Source: JAXGQE01 sp040766585 (GTDB lineage Bacteria > Bacillota > SLNR01). From it: DNA of 64,000 nt. The notes below the pieces were generated by a model that saw only the letters and a list, made by a program, of their open reading frames with translations, was not told the DNA's origin and searched no databases. The translations under genes were made by a program, and so were the position numbers. The stretch is from assembly GCA_040766585.1 (NCBI GenBank), contig JAXGQE010000002.1:186001-250000 (forward strand), read 5' to 3'. The first letter of the stretch is position 1; every line of letters begins with the position of its first letter. Below are positions 26,423 through 34,024 of this stretch, piece after piece.

Positions 26423-27046
26423 GATCTGGCCGGTAGATTTTCAGCTGCCATCGCAGGCTACCCTTGTTAAGATGGGCAACCCGATATCGATAAGACAGGG
26501 GCATGTTCTCTATTGATTCTATAGAGAACATGCCCCGTACCTTTCTTGTTAGAGCTGAAACCTGCGTTGACAAATCGGCGTGGAGGATCCAAGTGCATGA
26601 TTCAGTATGTTCTACATGGTGTGTAGTGGAAGTACATCGCGGATCCCTCCAAGCATGGATGCAAGTCAGCGCAGGGTGCAAAGTGGATCGGAAGTCAATG
26701 TAATACAGTCTCTGGACTCGGTCAAGGGAATCTGGGTATCGGCAATGGAATCATGACCGAGAAGCATGGATGAAAGGAAGGCAGAGACAGATGACAGAAG
26801 TCTTTTGGATATCTTCCAGAACTGATTAGCGCCGTGAAAGAACGTTTTTGCAGAAGATTCGAGAACGAGATCAAGCAAATGGAACACCTCTTTTCGAAAA
26901 ACAGATCAAATATGTTCTTGCTGTGGATGGGTAATGCGGAGACATTTTTCTACTGAACCATGACTATTCAAAGCATAGCCAGGATATTTTCAACGGGCTT
27001 TTAAAGGCATGCCTCATGTTTGCTCATGGAAGTCAATATCCAGATA
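26423..27046. other. Non-coding stretch with a large hairpin and a decayed coding remnant
   Basis: About 620 bases between nrdJ and the next minus-strand gene. It contains the 16-bp perfect hairpin at 26498-26536. From about 26796 to 26956 a plus-strand frame reads without stops (for example ELISAVKERFCRRFENEIKQ) but has no plausible start or ribosome binding site and ends abruptly, like the leftover of an older gene that I do not recognise. Nothing else in this stretch is supported. Confidence 0.4.
26498..26536. repeat. 16-bp perfect inverted repeat after nrdJ
   Basis: GGGGCATGTTCTCTAT (26498-26513) is repeated exactly inverted as ATAGAGAACATGCCCC (26521-26536) around a 7-base loop. It could terminate nrdJ transcription, but no T run follows (GTACCTTTCTTG), so it may instead stabilise the mRNA end or be a mobile-element relic. 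Confidence 0.7.
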
Positions 27047-27502
27047 TCATTGGCTGGTTCCGCCGGAGCTTAGAGTCAACATAAGATCATTCATCAGTGA
27101 CAATGTCTTCTGTGGATCGGAGTACTTGATCAACACAATCTCTTCATCAGTCTGGATTTGGATGGTTGGGCCAGAATCTCCGAAGAGGAACACACGACAC
27201 GGACCGATACCTTCCACCTGGTAGAGACCTCGATATGCCTGCTGCCGGGTCAGTCCAGCCCCGCTGATCTTTTTGCCTAGCACAGGAGTTTCATCAAGGA
27301 GTGTTAGCTCGGCCACATTGGACAGCGGATACGACGTTCCATACATACCGGTGATGATCAATGAATCGTTTTCGATCTTTACTTCGGGTTCAGCCGTTGT
27401 CTGATTCATGGTGTAGCGAATGAATAGAACGATTCCCGCAACAATAATGATGACTAAGGCAAGTGTGACCCAATGATTTGGTTCATTTTTTTGAAGAGTC
27501 AA
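27047..27502 (-). CDS. Membrane-anchored protein with PH-like domain
   Basis: A 151-residue protein. One transmembrane helix at about residues 11-28 (WVTLALVIIIVAGIVLFI) is followed by a small beta-rich domain with the bacterial PH-like pattern: VKIENDSLIITGMYGTSYPLSNVAELTLLD, then a central FLFGDSGPTIQIQT strand and a final helix SDPQKTLSLMNDLM. Such domains sit under the membrane and have no catalytic role. TTG start at 27502 with AAGGAG 8 bases upstream. It follows the hydrolase gene by about 190 bases on the same strand. Function unknown. Confidence 0.65.
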   Translation of the reverse strand: MTLQKNEPNHWVTLALVIIIVAGIVLFIRYTMNQTTAEPEVKIENDSLIITGMYGTSYPLSNVAELTLLDETPVLGKKISGAGLTRQQAYRGLYQVEGIGPCRVFLFGDSGPTIQIQTDEEIVLIKYSDPQKTLSLMNDLMLTLSSGGTSQ

Positions 27503-27688
27503 AGAATCATCTCCTTTTGAATATCTTTATGGTGAATATGATTCAAATGCCAGGTGGAAGTTATGAATACTCTCTTTCATCATCTCACGCTCGTCCATGG
27601 AAGGGGAAGTCTCAACCAAGGGGGTTTCGAAGCAAAATGTCAAATTGTGCTTACCATTTTCCAACTTGATTTTCATTCAAGATCCAGT

Positions 27689-28624
27689 TTACAATATCTG
27701 ATTCAAATAACTCATGATGGCCGGGATTAGGTCATCGTGCAAAGCAAAGGATGGATCCCCATAAGTAATCAGCGGGTTTTGCTGTCCCAAATGGCGCACA
27801 TCTTTCAACACATGATTCATTCCAGGAATCGAGTTTGAATAGGCATTTGGAGCTCGGCTGGTTAATGCATTGTAATCGTCTTCATCGACCTGAATATCGG
27901 CATCTCCGTGCAGAATAGCCACTGGGATATCAAGTTCCGAGATTAGTATCCCAGGATCATGCGCCATCCAGGAGAGGAGAAAAAGCTGCTGAGAAGGACT
28001 CAGAATATGATCGGCGGGAACTGTTTCATCGATGGTTCCTGAACGCAGCTTCCGCAGAATCTGAATTTCCAGGCTGTCCTCATCCAACTGCTGCAAGAGC
28101 TGCTTTTCCATGGTCACATCGATGGAGTACCCGGTACCGCACAGTGAGATAAATCCATCCGACTGGGTTTTTTCAGCAGCAAGCATCCCGACCAGAGAAC
28201 CTTGTGAATGACCAGCAACGATGATTTCCCGGTAGCCTTTGGATTCAAGATAGTGGATGACGGATACGCAATCATTTACGAAATCATCAAAATCTATGGG
28301 TTCATTCGGATCAAAGGTTTGAGCGCTACGCCCTGCAGTACGTTTATCGTAGCGGAAAGTGGAGATTCCATTTTCGGAAAGTCCTGTGGCCAGAAGTCTC
28401 AGCGAATCATTCCTGCCGGTAATCAGCGGATTGTTTCCATCCATATCTGTGGGACCGGAGCCGGCCACCAGTAAAACGATCCGGTCTTGATCTTTTCCCA
28501 TGGTTTTCCCAAATAAAGTACCTCCGGATACTGGAATTCTTTCGTAGCCGCCAAATTCCTGGTACAAGTGAACACCCACTGCGAGAAGAACCGCGATGAA
28601 TACTAAAAGAGCTGTTTTTTTCAT
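27689..28624 (-). CDS. Alpha/beta hydrolase, exported or membrane-anchored
   Basis: A 311-residue serine hydrolase. An N-terminal hydrophobic segment (KKTALLVFIAVLLAVGVHLY) is a signal anchor. The oxyanion region VAGSGPTDMDGNNP lies near residue 55, the nucleophile elbow VAGHSQGSLVGM near residue 140 (Ser in GHSQG), an Asp in LHGDADIQVD near residue 240, and His in GMNHVLKD near residue 272. This matches the group of secreted or surface hydrolases related to acyl aminopeptidase-like enzymes. It starts 4 bases after the ABC permease gene, so it belongs to the exporter operon. Confidence 0.85.
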   Translation of the reverse strand: MKKTALLVFIAVLLAVGVHLYQEFGGYERIPVSGGTLFGKTMGKDQDRIVLLVAGSGPTDMDGNNPLITGRNDSLRLLATGLSENGISTFRYDKRTAGRSAQTFDPNEPIDFDDFVNDCVSVIHYLESKGYREIIVAGHSQGSLVGMLAAEKTQSDGFISLCGTGYSIDVTMEKQLLQQLDEDSLEIQILRKLRSGTIDETVPADHILSPSQQLFLLSWMAHDPGILISELDIPVAILHGDADIQVDEDDYNALTSRAPNAYSNSIPGMNHVLKDVRHLGQQNPLITYGDPSFALHDDLIPAIMSYLNQIL

Positions 28625-28628
28625 AGAA

Positions 28629-29411
28629 TCACCCCCGTGTTATTTCCAGGTGAAGCATACGGTAGATGCTCAACCCGATGAGTACTGCAATCATGGCGAT
28701 AGAGGAAGCTAGGATTCCCCAAATAAACTCAGATGGAACGACAGCCAGCATTTCAGCTTCTACCAGGAGTCCGGATGGTAAAAAGCGGTGGCCGTTCAAC
28801 AAGCTGCCCACAGCGCGAACCCCATAGGCAACCAGCAGTGTCAGCATTCCAGCCGGTATGGGTTTACGTACCAGTGCCCCAAATAGAATGAGCAGAGCCA
28901 GCACAAAAATCATGAATATTCCCAGATAGAGGCCGGCTCTCAGTACAGGATATACCGACGGCAGTTCAAATCCAAACAGGACCCCTGAGTACGCATAGTT
29001 GACAAGTATGGAAAACGAAGTCAGAAGCAGCAGAAAACCACCGTATACAATCATTTTCCCCAGCAGCAATCCTTCAATCCGCTTTCCAGTGGACATAGGA
29101 AAGATCAATGTCTTCTCCGATATTTCCTGGGCTAACAGTCCAGACAGGGTGAATGAAATAATCAAAGTACTGATCTGATAAACATGAGTCAGATAGCCTC
29201 GGATATTGGCTGTTTGAGTGTTCACCAACATTTGATTGACGATGTCCGCAGACATGTTGGGGAACTGGCTTTTCAAAAGTTCTGGCAGGATCAGCTTGTT
29301 CATAACGGGATCGAATACCGCAAAAAACAGCATGCCAATGGCCACGATGAGAAATCGATAGTTGCGCAGACCTTCAAGGATTTCTTTTTTAACGATGATT
29401 TTCAAGTCCAT
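28629..29411 (-). CDS. ABC-2 type transporter permease
   Basis: A 260-residue membrane protein with about six helices. The N-terminal KKEILEGLRNYRFLIVAIGMLFF and the LLAQEISEKTLIFPMSTGKRIEGLLLGK segment (post-helix 2 coupling region) fit ABC-2 permeases that partner with NatA-type ATPases. The ATG at 29411 has GGAGGAGG upstream and overlaps the end of the ATPase gene by 23 bases, showing translational coupling. Export substrate unknown. Confidence 0.87.
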   Translation of the reverse strand: MDLKIIVKKEILEGLRNYRFLIVAIGMLFFAVFDPVMNKLILPELLKSQFPNMSADIVNQMLVNTQTANIRGYLTHVYQISTLIISFTLSGLLAQEISEKTLIFPMSTGKRIEGLLLGKMIVYGGFLLLLTSFSILVNYAYSGVLFGFELPSVYPVLRAGLYLGIFMIFVLALLILFGALVRKPIPAGMLTLLVAYGVRAVGSLLNGHRFLPSGLLVEAEMLAVVPSEFIWGILASSIAMIAVLIGLSIYRMLHLEITRG

Positions 29412-30324
29412 TCTTGCTGACCTCCTCCAGGAAAATATCTTCAAGACTGGCTCTGCGCAGGTGAAAAGAGATTACCTTCAGTCTCTCCTCTGCGGCAAAA
29501 CCAAGAATGGTTCCGGCATCCCGGTCCGGATCTTGGACCGAGATGGAGATTCGATCGCCATTGATCTCCACATGGATGATTCCTGGTAATGAAGAGATCT
29601 TCTGAATCAGATCGTTGGGGATGGTTTCAGCCGGTACTTCCAGATCGAATACGGATGTAACATTTTCCTCAATCAATGTATCCAGTGATTTTTCAAGCAT
29701 CATCTTTCCCTGGACCAGAATTCCGACACGATCGCAAACACGTTCTGCATCACTGAGGATGTGGGTGGACAGAAAGACTGTTTTTCCGCGTTTTTTCAAA
29801 TCCAAGATCAAATTGAGAACATCGCTGCGGCCTTCCGGGTCCAGAGCGGATGAAGGCTCATCCAACAGAATCAGATTGTAGTCGTAAAAGAGGGCTGCTG
29901 CCATTCCCAACCGTTGGCGCATACCGCGGGAATACCCACCGACCCGGCGGGCTGCGGCCTTATGCAAACCCACCCACTGGAGCATTTCCTGGACACGATG
30001 ACTTACCGGTCCTTTTTTCCAATGGCTGCCCAGATACTCCAGGGTTTCTTTTCCTGTCATCCAAGGATAAAATCGCGGCTCTTCGGGAAGGTACCCGATG
30101 TGCAGATCCCCGGGATGAGTCACCTTACCCAGATCCCAACCGTTTATATGGCAGGAACCGGAACTGGGCTGGGAAAGGCCGGCTAAAATGTTCATGGTTG
30201 TGGATTTCCCCGCACCATTGTGGCCAAGAAACCCATAGATCTCACCTTCTCTGACATTCAGATCAATACCCTGAAGTGCTTGAAAACTACCAAAACTTTT
30301 CGTTAAACCGCAGGTGGTGATCAA
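29389..30324 (-). CDS. ABC transporter ATP-binding protein
   Basis: A 311-residue ATPase of the NatA/CcmA-like exporter class. Walker A is GHNGAGKSTT near residue 33, the Q-loop region IGYLPEEPRFYPWMTGKE is variant with Glu for Gln, the signature reads YSRGMRQRLGMA, and Walker B is LILLDEPSSALDPEG, followed by the H-loop LSTHIL. A C-terminal regulatory extension of about 80 residues follows. The gene overlaps the upstream PLDc_N-type gene by 4 bases and the downstream permease by 23. Confidence 0.92.
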   Translation of the reverse strand: MITTCGLTKSFGSFQALQGIDLNVREGEIYGFLGHNGAGKSTTMNILAGLSQPSSGSCHINGWDLGKVTHPGDLHIGYLPEEPRFYPWMTGKETLEYLGSHWKKGPVSHRVQEMLQWVGLHKAAARRVGGYSRGMRQRLGMAAALFYDYNLILLDEPSSALDPEGRSDVLNLILDLKKRGKTVFLSTHILSDAERVCDRVGILVQGKMMLEKSLDTLIEENVTSVFDLEVPAETIPNDLIQKISSLPGIIHVEINGDRISISVQDPDRDAGTILGFAAEERLKVISFHLRRASLEDIFLEEVSKNGLENHR

Positions 30325-30527
30325 GCCAGATCCCTCCTTCTCCCATAAGTCAGGAACAGGATGGGACCGATCAGATTGATCAGAATAATCAGGCTCCAGG
30401 AAAGTTTGTTCAGGTTTGCAGGTCCTTCTTTGAAAAGTTTCCAGTAACAGAATGCCTTAAAAGAAAACTCGAGAACGATAATGGGAAGAAGGATAACAAT
30501 GTATTCTCGGAAAAAATCAATCAACAT
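30321..30527 (-). CDS. PLDc_N-domain small membrane protein
   Basis: A 68-residue protein with two transmembrane helices and the PLDc_N (phospholipase D nuclease N-terminal) pattern: an N-terminal helix, the W/Y-K-L-F-K-E-G-P-A-N-L-N-K cytoplasmic loop, then WSLIILINLIGPILFLTYGRR. It lacks the catalytic PLD domain. Proteins like this often head small ABC exporter operons and may be accessory subunits; the 4-base overlap with the ATPase gene supports that. Role otherwise unknown. Confidence 0.8.
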   Translation of the reverse strand: MLIDFFREYIVILLPIIVLEFSFKAFCYWKLFKEGPANLNKLSWSLIILINLIGPILFLTYGRRRDLA

Positions 30528-30559
30528 ATGCCAATCGCCTCCTACATGTATTTGTTTTC

Positions 30560-30608
30560 ATTATACGGACAAGATGGTCATATGATAATTGACGGGCGTC
30601 ACATGACG
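30560..30608 (-). promoter_or_regulatory. Promoter of the ABC exporter operon with a palindromic site
   Basis: On the minus strand TTATCA (30588-30583) and TATAAT (30565-30560) are 17 bases apart. Just upstream CGTCA-CA-TGACG (30597-30608 on the plus strand) forms a palindrome centred near -50, a normal place for a NarL/LiaR-type activator. The neighbouring two-component regulator is the obvious candidate; binding is inferred. Confidence 0.5.
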
Positions 30609-30613
30609 GTCAT

Positions 30614-30639
30614 AAAAAAAAAGGCTTCCATGAGCCTTC
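30614..30639 (-). terminator. Terminator after the NarL-type regulator gene
   Basis: Read on the minus strand, AAGGCT, a short loop and AGCCTT are followed by a run of T residues. It separates the two-component genes from the downstream exporter operon. Confidence 0.75.
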
Positions 30640-30673
30640 AATCCTTGGTCGTATGGTTGCTTTTCGCTAGGGA

Positions 30674-31336
30674 TCAATCGTCCGAGTTGATTTGGCGAAG
30701 TAAAATGCTGGCCTGTGTGCGGTTGCTGGTTCCCAATTTGGCATATATCTCACTGATATAGTTCTTAACAGTCCCTTCGCTCAGAAACAAAGCCTTGGCG
30801 ATCTGACGGTTGTTCATCCCCTTGGCCATTAATGCTCCAATCTCCAATTCACGATCGTTGAGAAGGGAAAGGTCATCTTTTCGCAGAATAGGCTGATCCT
30901 TGCTTTGCTGGGCAACACGGGATGCCAGTTTAACGGCGATTGGGCCGGGTAGAAGTAACTGGCCGACTGTTGCATCGTGTATGGCGCGAACCAATTGAGG
31001 GCCGCTGATGTCCTTCAGCAAATACCCGGCTGCACCGTTTACCAACGCATCCACCACAAAATCATCATCGTCAAATGTGGTCAGGATGATGATGACGGTG
31101 TCAGGCGCGGTTCTTTTGATAGCTTCTGTTGCGACCACCCCATTCATGATGGGCATCTGTATGTCCATCATGACGACATCGGGTTTGGCAGTTTCAATCA
31201 ATTCCAAAGCGGCTTTGCCATTGCCGGCTTCAGCCACAACCTCCATATCTTTTTGAGTATTAATGATGGTTTTTAAGCCTTCCCGCAGAAGTTCCTGATC
31301 ATCCACCAGCATAATTCTGATTTTATTCATGAGCAT
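30674..31336 (-). CDS. NarL/LuxR-family response regulator
   Basis: A 220-residue regulator. The receiver domain has VDDQ near the start, the phospho-acceptor Asp in VVMMDIQMPIMNG (about residue 56), and LKDI with the conserved Lys near residue 106. The C-terminal LuxR-type helix-turn-helix is LNDREIEI-like: LSLLNDRELEIGALMAKGMNNRQIAKALFLSEGTVKNYISEIYAKL. It overlaps the end of the kinase gene by 14 bases. Together they resemble LiaRS/DesKR-type systems that often control a neighbouring ABC exporter; one begins 147 bases downstream. Confidence 0.93.
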   Translation of the reverse strand: MLMNKIRIMLVDDQELLREGLKTIINTQKDMEVVAEAGNGKAALELIETAKPDVVMMDIQMPIMNGVVATEAIKRTAPDTVIIILTTFDDDDFVVDALVNGAAGYLLKDISGPQLVRAIHDATVGQLLLPGPIAVKLASRVAQQSKDQPILRKDDLSLLNDRELEIGALMAKGMNNRQIAKALFLSEGTVKNYISEIYAKLGTSNRTQASILLRQINSDD

Positions 31337-32504
31337 CTCCCTTCGGACTCACAACGGGGACCCTGGCTTCAAAGCCAAACCACCCGTCGGGGTTGATCCT
31401 GGCAGAAAATGTCCCGCCCAGTTCAGCGATTTGTTCTTCGATTTTTTTCAGCCCAAATCCGTAGTGAAAGTCTTTGGGCAGCTGCCCGTCATTATGACAT
31501 GTGAGCACAATGATTCCTGAATGGCGAATCAGACGGATTGAGATGGATCGACTATGACCATGACGAATGGCATTGGTGATGCATTCCAGAATCATATGAA
31601 AAAAAGTCCGTTTCATTGGCAATCGCACATCGCTGATGTCTTGGAATTCAGCATCCACGCTAACCGGCGTGGTAACCCGAACCTGGTTCAACAGGTCTTC
31701 GACGGCTCGGGAAAAATCCTCATAATCTCGATCTGCTTTAATGGTGTGAATGGCATCGCGAAGCTGGTTCAGACCCAACTGCACTTGCTCTTTGGATATT
31801 TGCATTCGCCGTTTGCTCTCTCCAGGGTCTTGATCGTACACCATTAGCGCAGCTTCGATTTGAACCAGTGCTGTGGTAAGCTGATGGCCCACTGTATTGT
31901 GAATCTCCATGGCGATCCGGTTACGTTCTTTCAGCGTGGTCATCTCTTCTGCTGTAATCATTTTTGACTGCAAATCAGCGGTGGTTTGTTTCAATCTCCG
32001 GCTTTGAACGCTGTAACTTTTGGCAAGAAACGCAAAGCCGACATAGAGCAGAATCTGAAACGCTGCAATGGCAAAGAAGAGAAAGATGGTTAGGGGGGGG
32101 AGTTCCACATACGGGCGAATGTAAATGGACATATATGCCAGGTATCCGGAAAAAGCGTAGACGGCACCGTAGGTATATCGGTAATCCAGGGCAATGTCCC
32201 AGACCAAAAGAGTCAGAATGGACAGCCCGGCAGTGTTTCCATCAAAAAAAACTGTCAAATACACGATGAGGCCTTCCAGGTAGGGAAAGATCCCCTGTAA
32301 AAAGTGACTTTTTGTAACGGGTAATAAAAAGTGTCTGATCAGGGTTAACAGAAAAAAAACAGCGTACCCGAATCGAAGGGATGGAATCGGACCCGGGTTG
32401 GAGATCGATACCAATCCAACCAGCAGGGCTAAGAGAACCAGCATGGCAATGTGAGTGTACTTGAATATGGGCTCTTCGGAGCGTAAATCCGACATAAATT
32501 CCAC
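31323..32504 (-). CDS. Sensor histidine kinase (HisKA_3 type)
   Basis: A 393-residue kinase with an N-terminal block of about five or six hydrophobic helices (residues 18-175), a short coiled linker, and the HisKA_3 dimerisation motif MEIHNTVGHQLTTALVQIEAAL near residue 200, where the first His is the phospho-acceptor. The HATPase_c domain has ECITNAIRHGHS near residue 310 and GFGLKKIEEQIAELGG near residue 355. GTG start at 32504 with AAGGAGG 7 bases upstream; an ATG at 32495 is also in frame. A sensor buried in the membrane suggests an envelope signal. Confidence 0.92.
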   Translation of the reverse strand: MEFMSDLRSEEPIFKYTHIAMLVLLALLVGLVSISNPGPIPSLRFGYAVFFLLTLIRHFLLPVTKSHFLQGIFPYLEGLIVYLTVFFDGNTAGLSILTLLVWDIALDYRYTYGAVYAFSGYLAYMSIYIRPYVELPPLTIFLFFAIAAFQILLYVGFAFLAKSYSVQSRRLKQTTADLQSKMITAEEMTTLKERNRIAMEIHNTVGHQLTTALVQIEAALMVYDQDPGESKRRMQISKEQVQLGLNQLRDAIHTIKADRDYEDFSRAVEDLLNQVRVTTPVSVDAEFQDISDVRLPMKRTFFHMILECITNAIRHGHSRSISIRLIRHSGIIVLTCHNDGQLPKDFHYGFGLKKIEEQIAELGGTFSARINPDGWFGFEARVPVVSPKGDAHE

Positions 32505-32961
32505 AGTTCCGCCTCCTTATCCAGCATGTACATATTATATCATCCGACATTCAATTTCGAAAGACCAACTGTAGGAATTCATTCATGATTACGTATAGAT
32601 AACGCGAATATATTCCGTTCAGTATCTTCATAAGGTTTTTCTTCGTCAATTTTGAGGTTTGTATGAGTATTGAAAAGCTAGGAATAAACAATAACGATGG
32701 GGTTCATTTTTGGCCAGATGCGATCAGAATTTTGATCGTCACAGAAGTTTGGCTTTCTTGAGATCCTTTATCCATGACCTGCAACGGTTGTGCTGAAAAA
32801 GAGCGTACGATAGAAGCCGGTCAAAACGGTCTGAATGGAATGCTGACGAATTCGAAAAAGATACCCTTCACATAACTTTCAGAGAACTGTCAAACGAAAT
32901 ACACACTGAACCCCTACAATGAGAGCAAGTTAGAAATTGACAAGACATGGAGGCGATCAGT
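32505..32961. other. Intergenic stretch with a short HMA-like remnant
   Basis: About 450 bases between the divergent kinase gene and the small secreted protein gene. The only coding-like item is a 33-codon plus-strand frame at 32774-32875 that begins MTCNGCAEKERTIEAG, recalling the MTCxxC start of a heavy-metal-associated domain. It has no clear ribosome binding site and lacks the second half of the fold, so I treat it as a remnant. No riboswitch was seen. Confidence 0.4.
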
Positions 32962-33300
32962 ATGAAAAAGAAACTCAGTATTTTGTTATTGGCTGGCATT
33001 ATGATTATGACGGTAGCTGGAATCGGATTGGCAGGAGCTCCAGAAGATCCTGAAATAACCAATCCAACCGTGGCGCAGGAGCAACTGCAATTGGAAGACT
33101 CCGATTGTGACGGTAGCTGTGACGGAGATATGCTGCAGAAGCAGGTGCGCCAGCAGCTTCGAGACGGCAGCGGTGACGGTGAAGGTGGATGCACGGGTGA
33201 GTGCACCGGTGAAGGAACCGGGACTATGGCTCGAAAACAAGCGCGGCAGCAGCTGAAAACCGGAGAATGTGACGGGACTTGCCAGACAGATGTAGAGTAA
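32962..33300 (+). CDS. Small secreted protein with three CxxxC motifs
   Basis: A 112-residue protein. A signal peptide (KKKLSILLLAGIMIMTVAGI, cleavage near GLAGA) leads to a mature acidic, Gly-rich chain with CDGSC, CTGEC and CDGTC motifs. Between them an element recurs: QKQVRQQLRDG and RKQARQQLKTG, so the mature part looks like an internal duplication. I do not recognise a named family. The Cys pairs and the neighbouring arsenic operon suggest a thiol or metal ligand outside the cell, but that is inference. ATG at 32962 with GGAGG 8 bases upstream; a terminator follows. Confidence 0.7.
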   Translation: MKKKLSILLLAGIMIMTVAGIGLAGAPEDPEITNPTVAQEQLQLEDSDCDGSCDGDMLQKQVRQQLRDGSGDGEGGCTGECTGEGTGTMARKQARQQLKTGECDGTCQTDVE

Positions 33301-33318
33301 TCTGAGGAAGTAACAAAG

Positions 33319-33346
33319 AGAGCGGGCTGAAGAGCCTGCTCTTTTA
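33319..33346 (+). terminator. Rho-independent terminator after the CxxxC protein
   Basis: AGAGCGGGCT (33319-33328) pairs with AGCCTGCTCT (33333-33342) with one G-T pair and a 4-base loop, followed by TTTAATTT. Confidence 0.8.
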
Positions 33347-33475
33347 ATTTAGTGCAAATTCCAAAATTGAGTATAATCGGGAACGAATCCACATGGATTG
33401 ACTCATAAGATGCACTCGTTTTGAAACGTCTTTTCACAAAATAACCAAGGGAGCGAGCCTTCAAGTAGAATCATA

Positions 33476-33527
33476 TTGACAAAATTCGATATGTCTTGTA
33501 GAATTGATGTATCGAAAAAATACGATA
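33476..33527 (+). promoter_or_regulatory. ars operon promoter with ArsR-type operators
   Basis: TTGACA (33476-33481), 17 bases and TAGAAT (33499-33504) make a strong promoter. Inverted TTCGATA (33485-33491) and TATCGAA (33510-33516) flank the -10, and TATCG (33510-33514) pairs with CGATA (33523-33527) across 8 A/T-rich bases, just before the arsR start at 33540. This is a typical self-repressed ArsR/SmtB arrangement. Confidence 0.65.
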
Positions 33528-33539
33528 TGAGGTGTTCGC

Positions 33540-33851
33540 ATGTCAATTACCAATGAGGAGTATGTTCGAGTTTTCAAAGCTTTCTGTGATGATAAGCGCA
33601 TGTCTGTGCTGAGGATGCTGAAAGAAGGCGAAGAATGCGCTTGTCGACTGCTGGAAAACCTGGATATCTGCCAATCATCTTTGTCGTACCATATGAAGAT
33701 TTTGGTGGAATCCGGAGTGGTGGAAAGTCGTCAGGATGGCAAATGGACCTATTATAAAATTAGCAAAGAGGGGAGTCGCCGGGCGATTGACTATCTCAAT
33801 TTCATTACCGAAGCCAATGAAAAATCATCGGATTGTGATCGCTGTTGCTGA
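33540..33851 (+). CDS. arsR: ArsR/SmtB family metalloregulator
   Basis: A 103-residue winged-helix repressor released by As(III)/Sb(III) or a similar thiophilic metal. The metal-sensing helix reads EECACRLLENLDICQSSLSYHMKIL: two cysteines spaced CxC (in place of ELCVCDL) and a third two turns later, the usual As(III) triad layout. The wing has GKWTYYKI. A further SSDCDRCC tail adds three C-terminal cysteines. It directly precedes a DUF2703 protein and an arsenite exporter and its promoter carries matching inverted repeats, so it is the operon's autorepressor. Confidence 0.9.
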   Translation: MSITNEEYVRVFKAFCDDKRMSVLRMLKEGEECACRLLENLDICQSSLSYHMKILVESGVVESRQDGKWTYYKISKEGSRRAIDYLNFITEANEKSSDCDRCC

Positions 33852-34024
33852 GCAGCGAATGTAATTCACGATAGCCAGTCACAAAGAGGATATCGCATGC
33901 TCGAGTAAGCCCCATCAAACGAACAAAGGATTAGCAGAAGTCCTTTCGATGCTTCAAAGGACAGAATATTCGGCATTGAACAATAAAAAGGTGTGTTCAA
34001 TTGGACTATACAGGAGGAATCGAA

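Noticed and set aside
26385..26681. 98-codon minus-strand open frame after nrdJ
   Set aside because: It spans the perfect hairpin, lacks a ribosome binding site and has no recognisable sequence.
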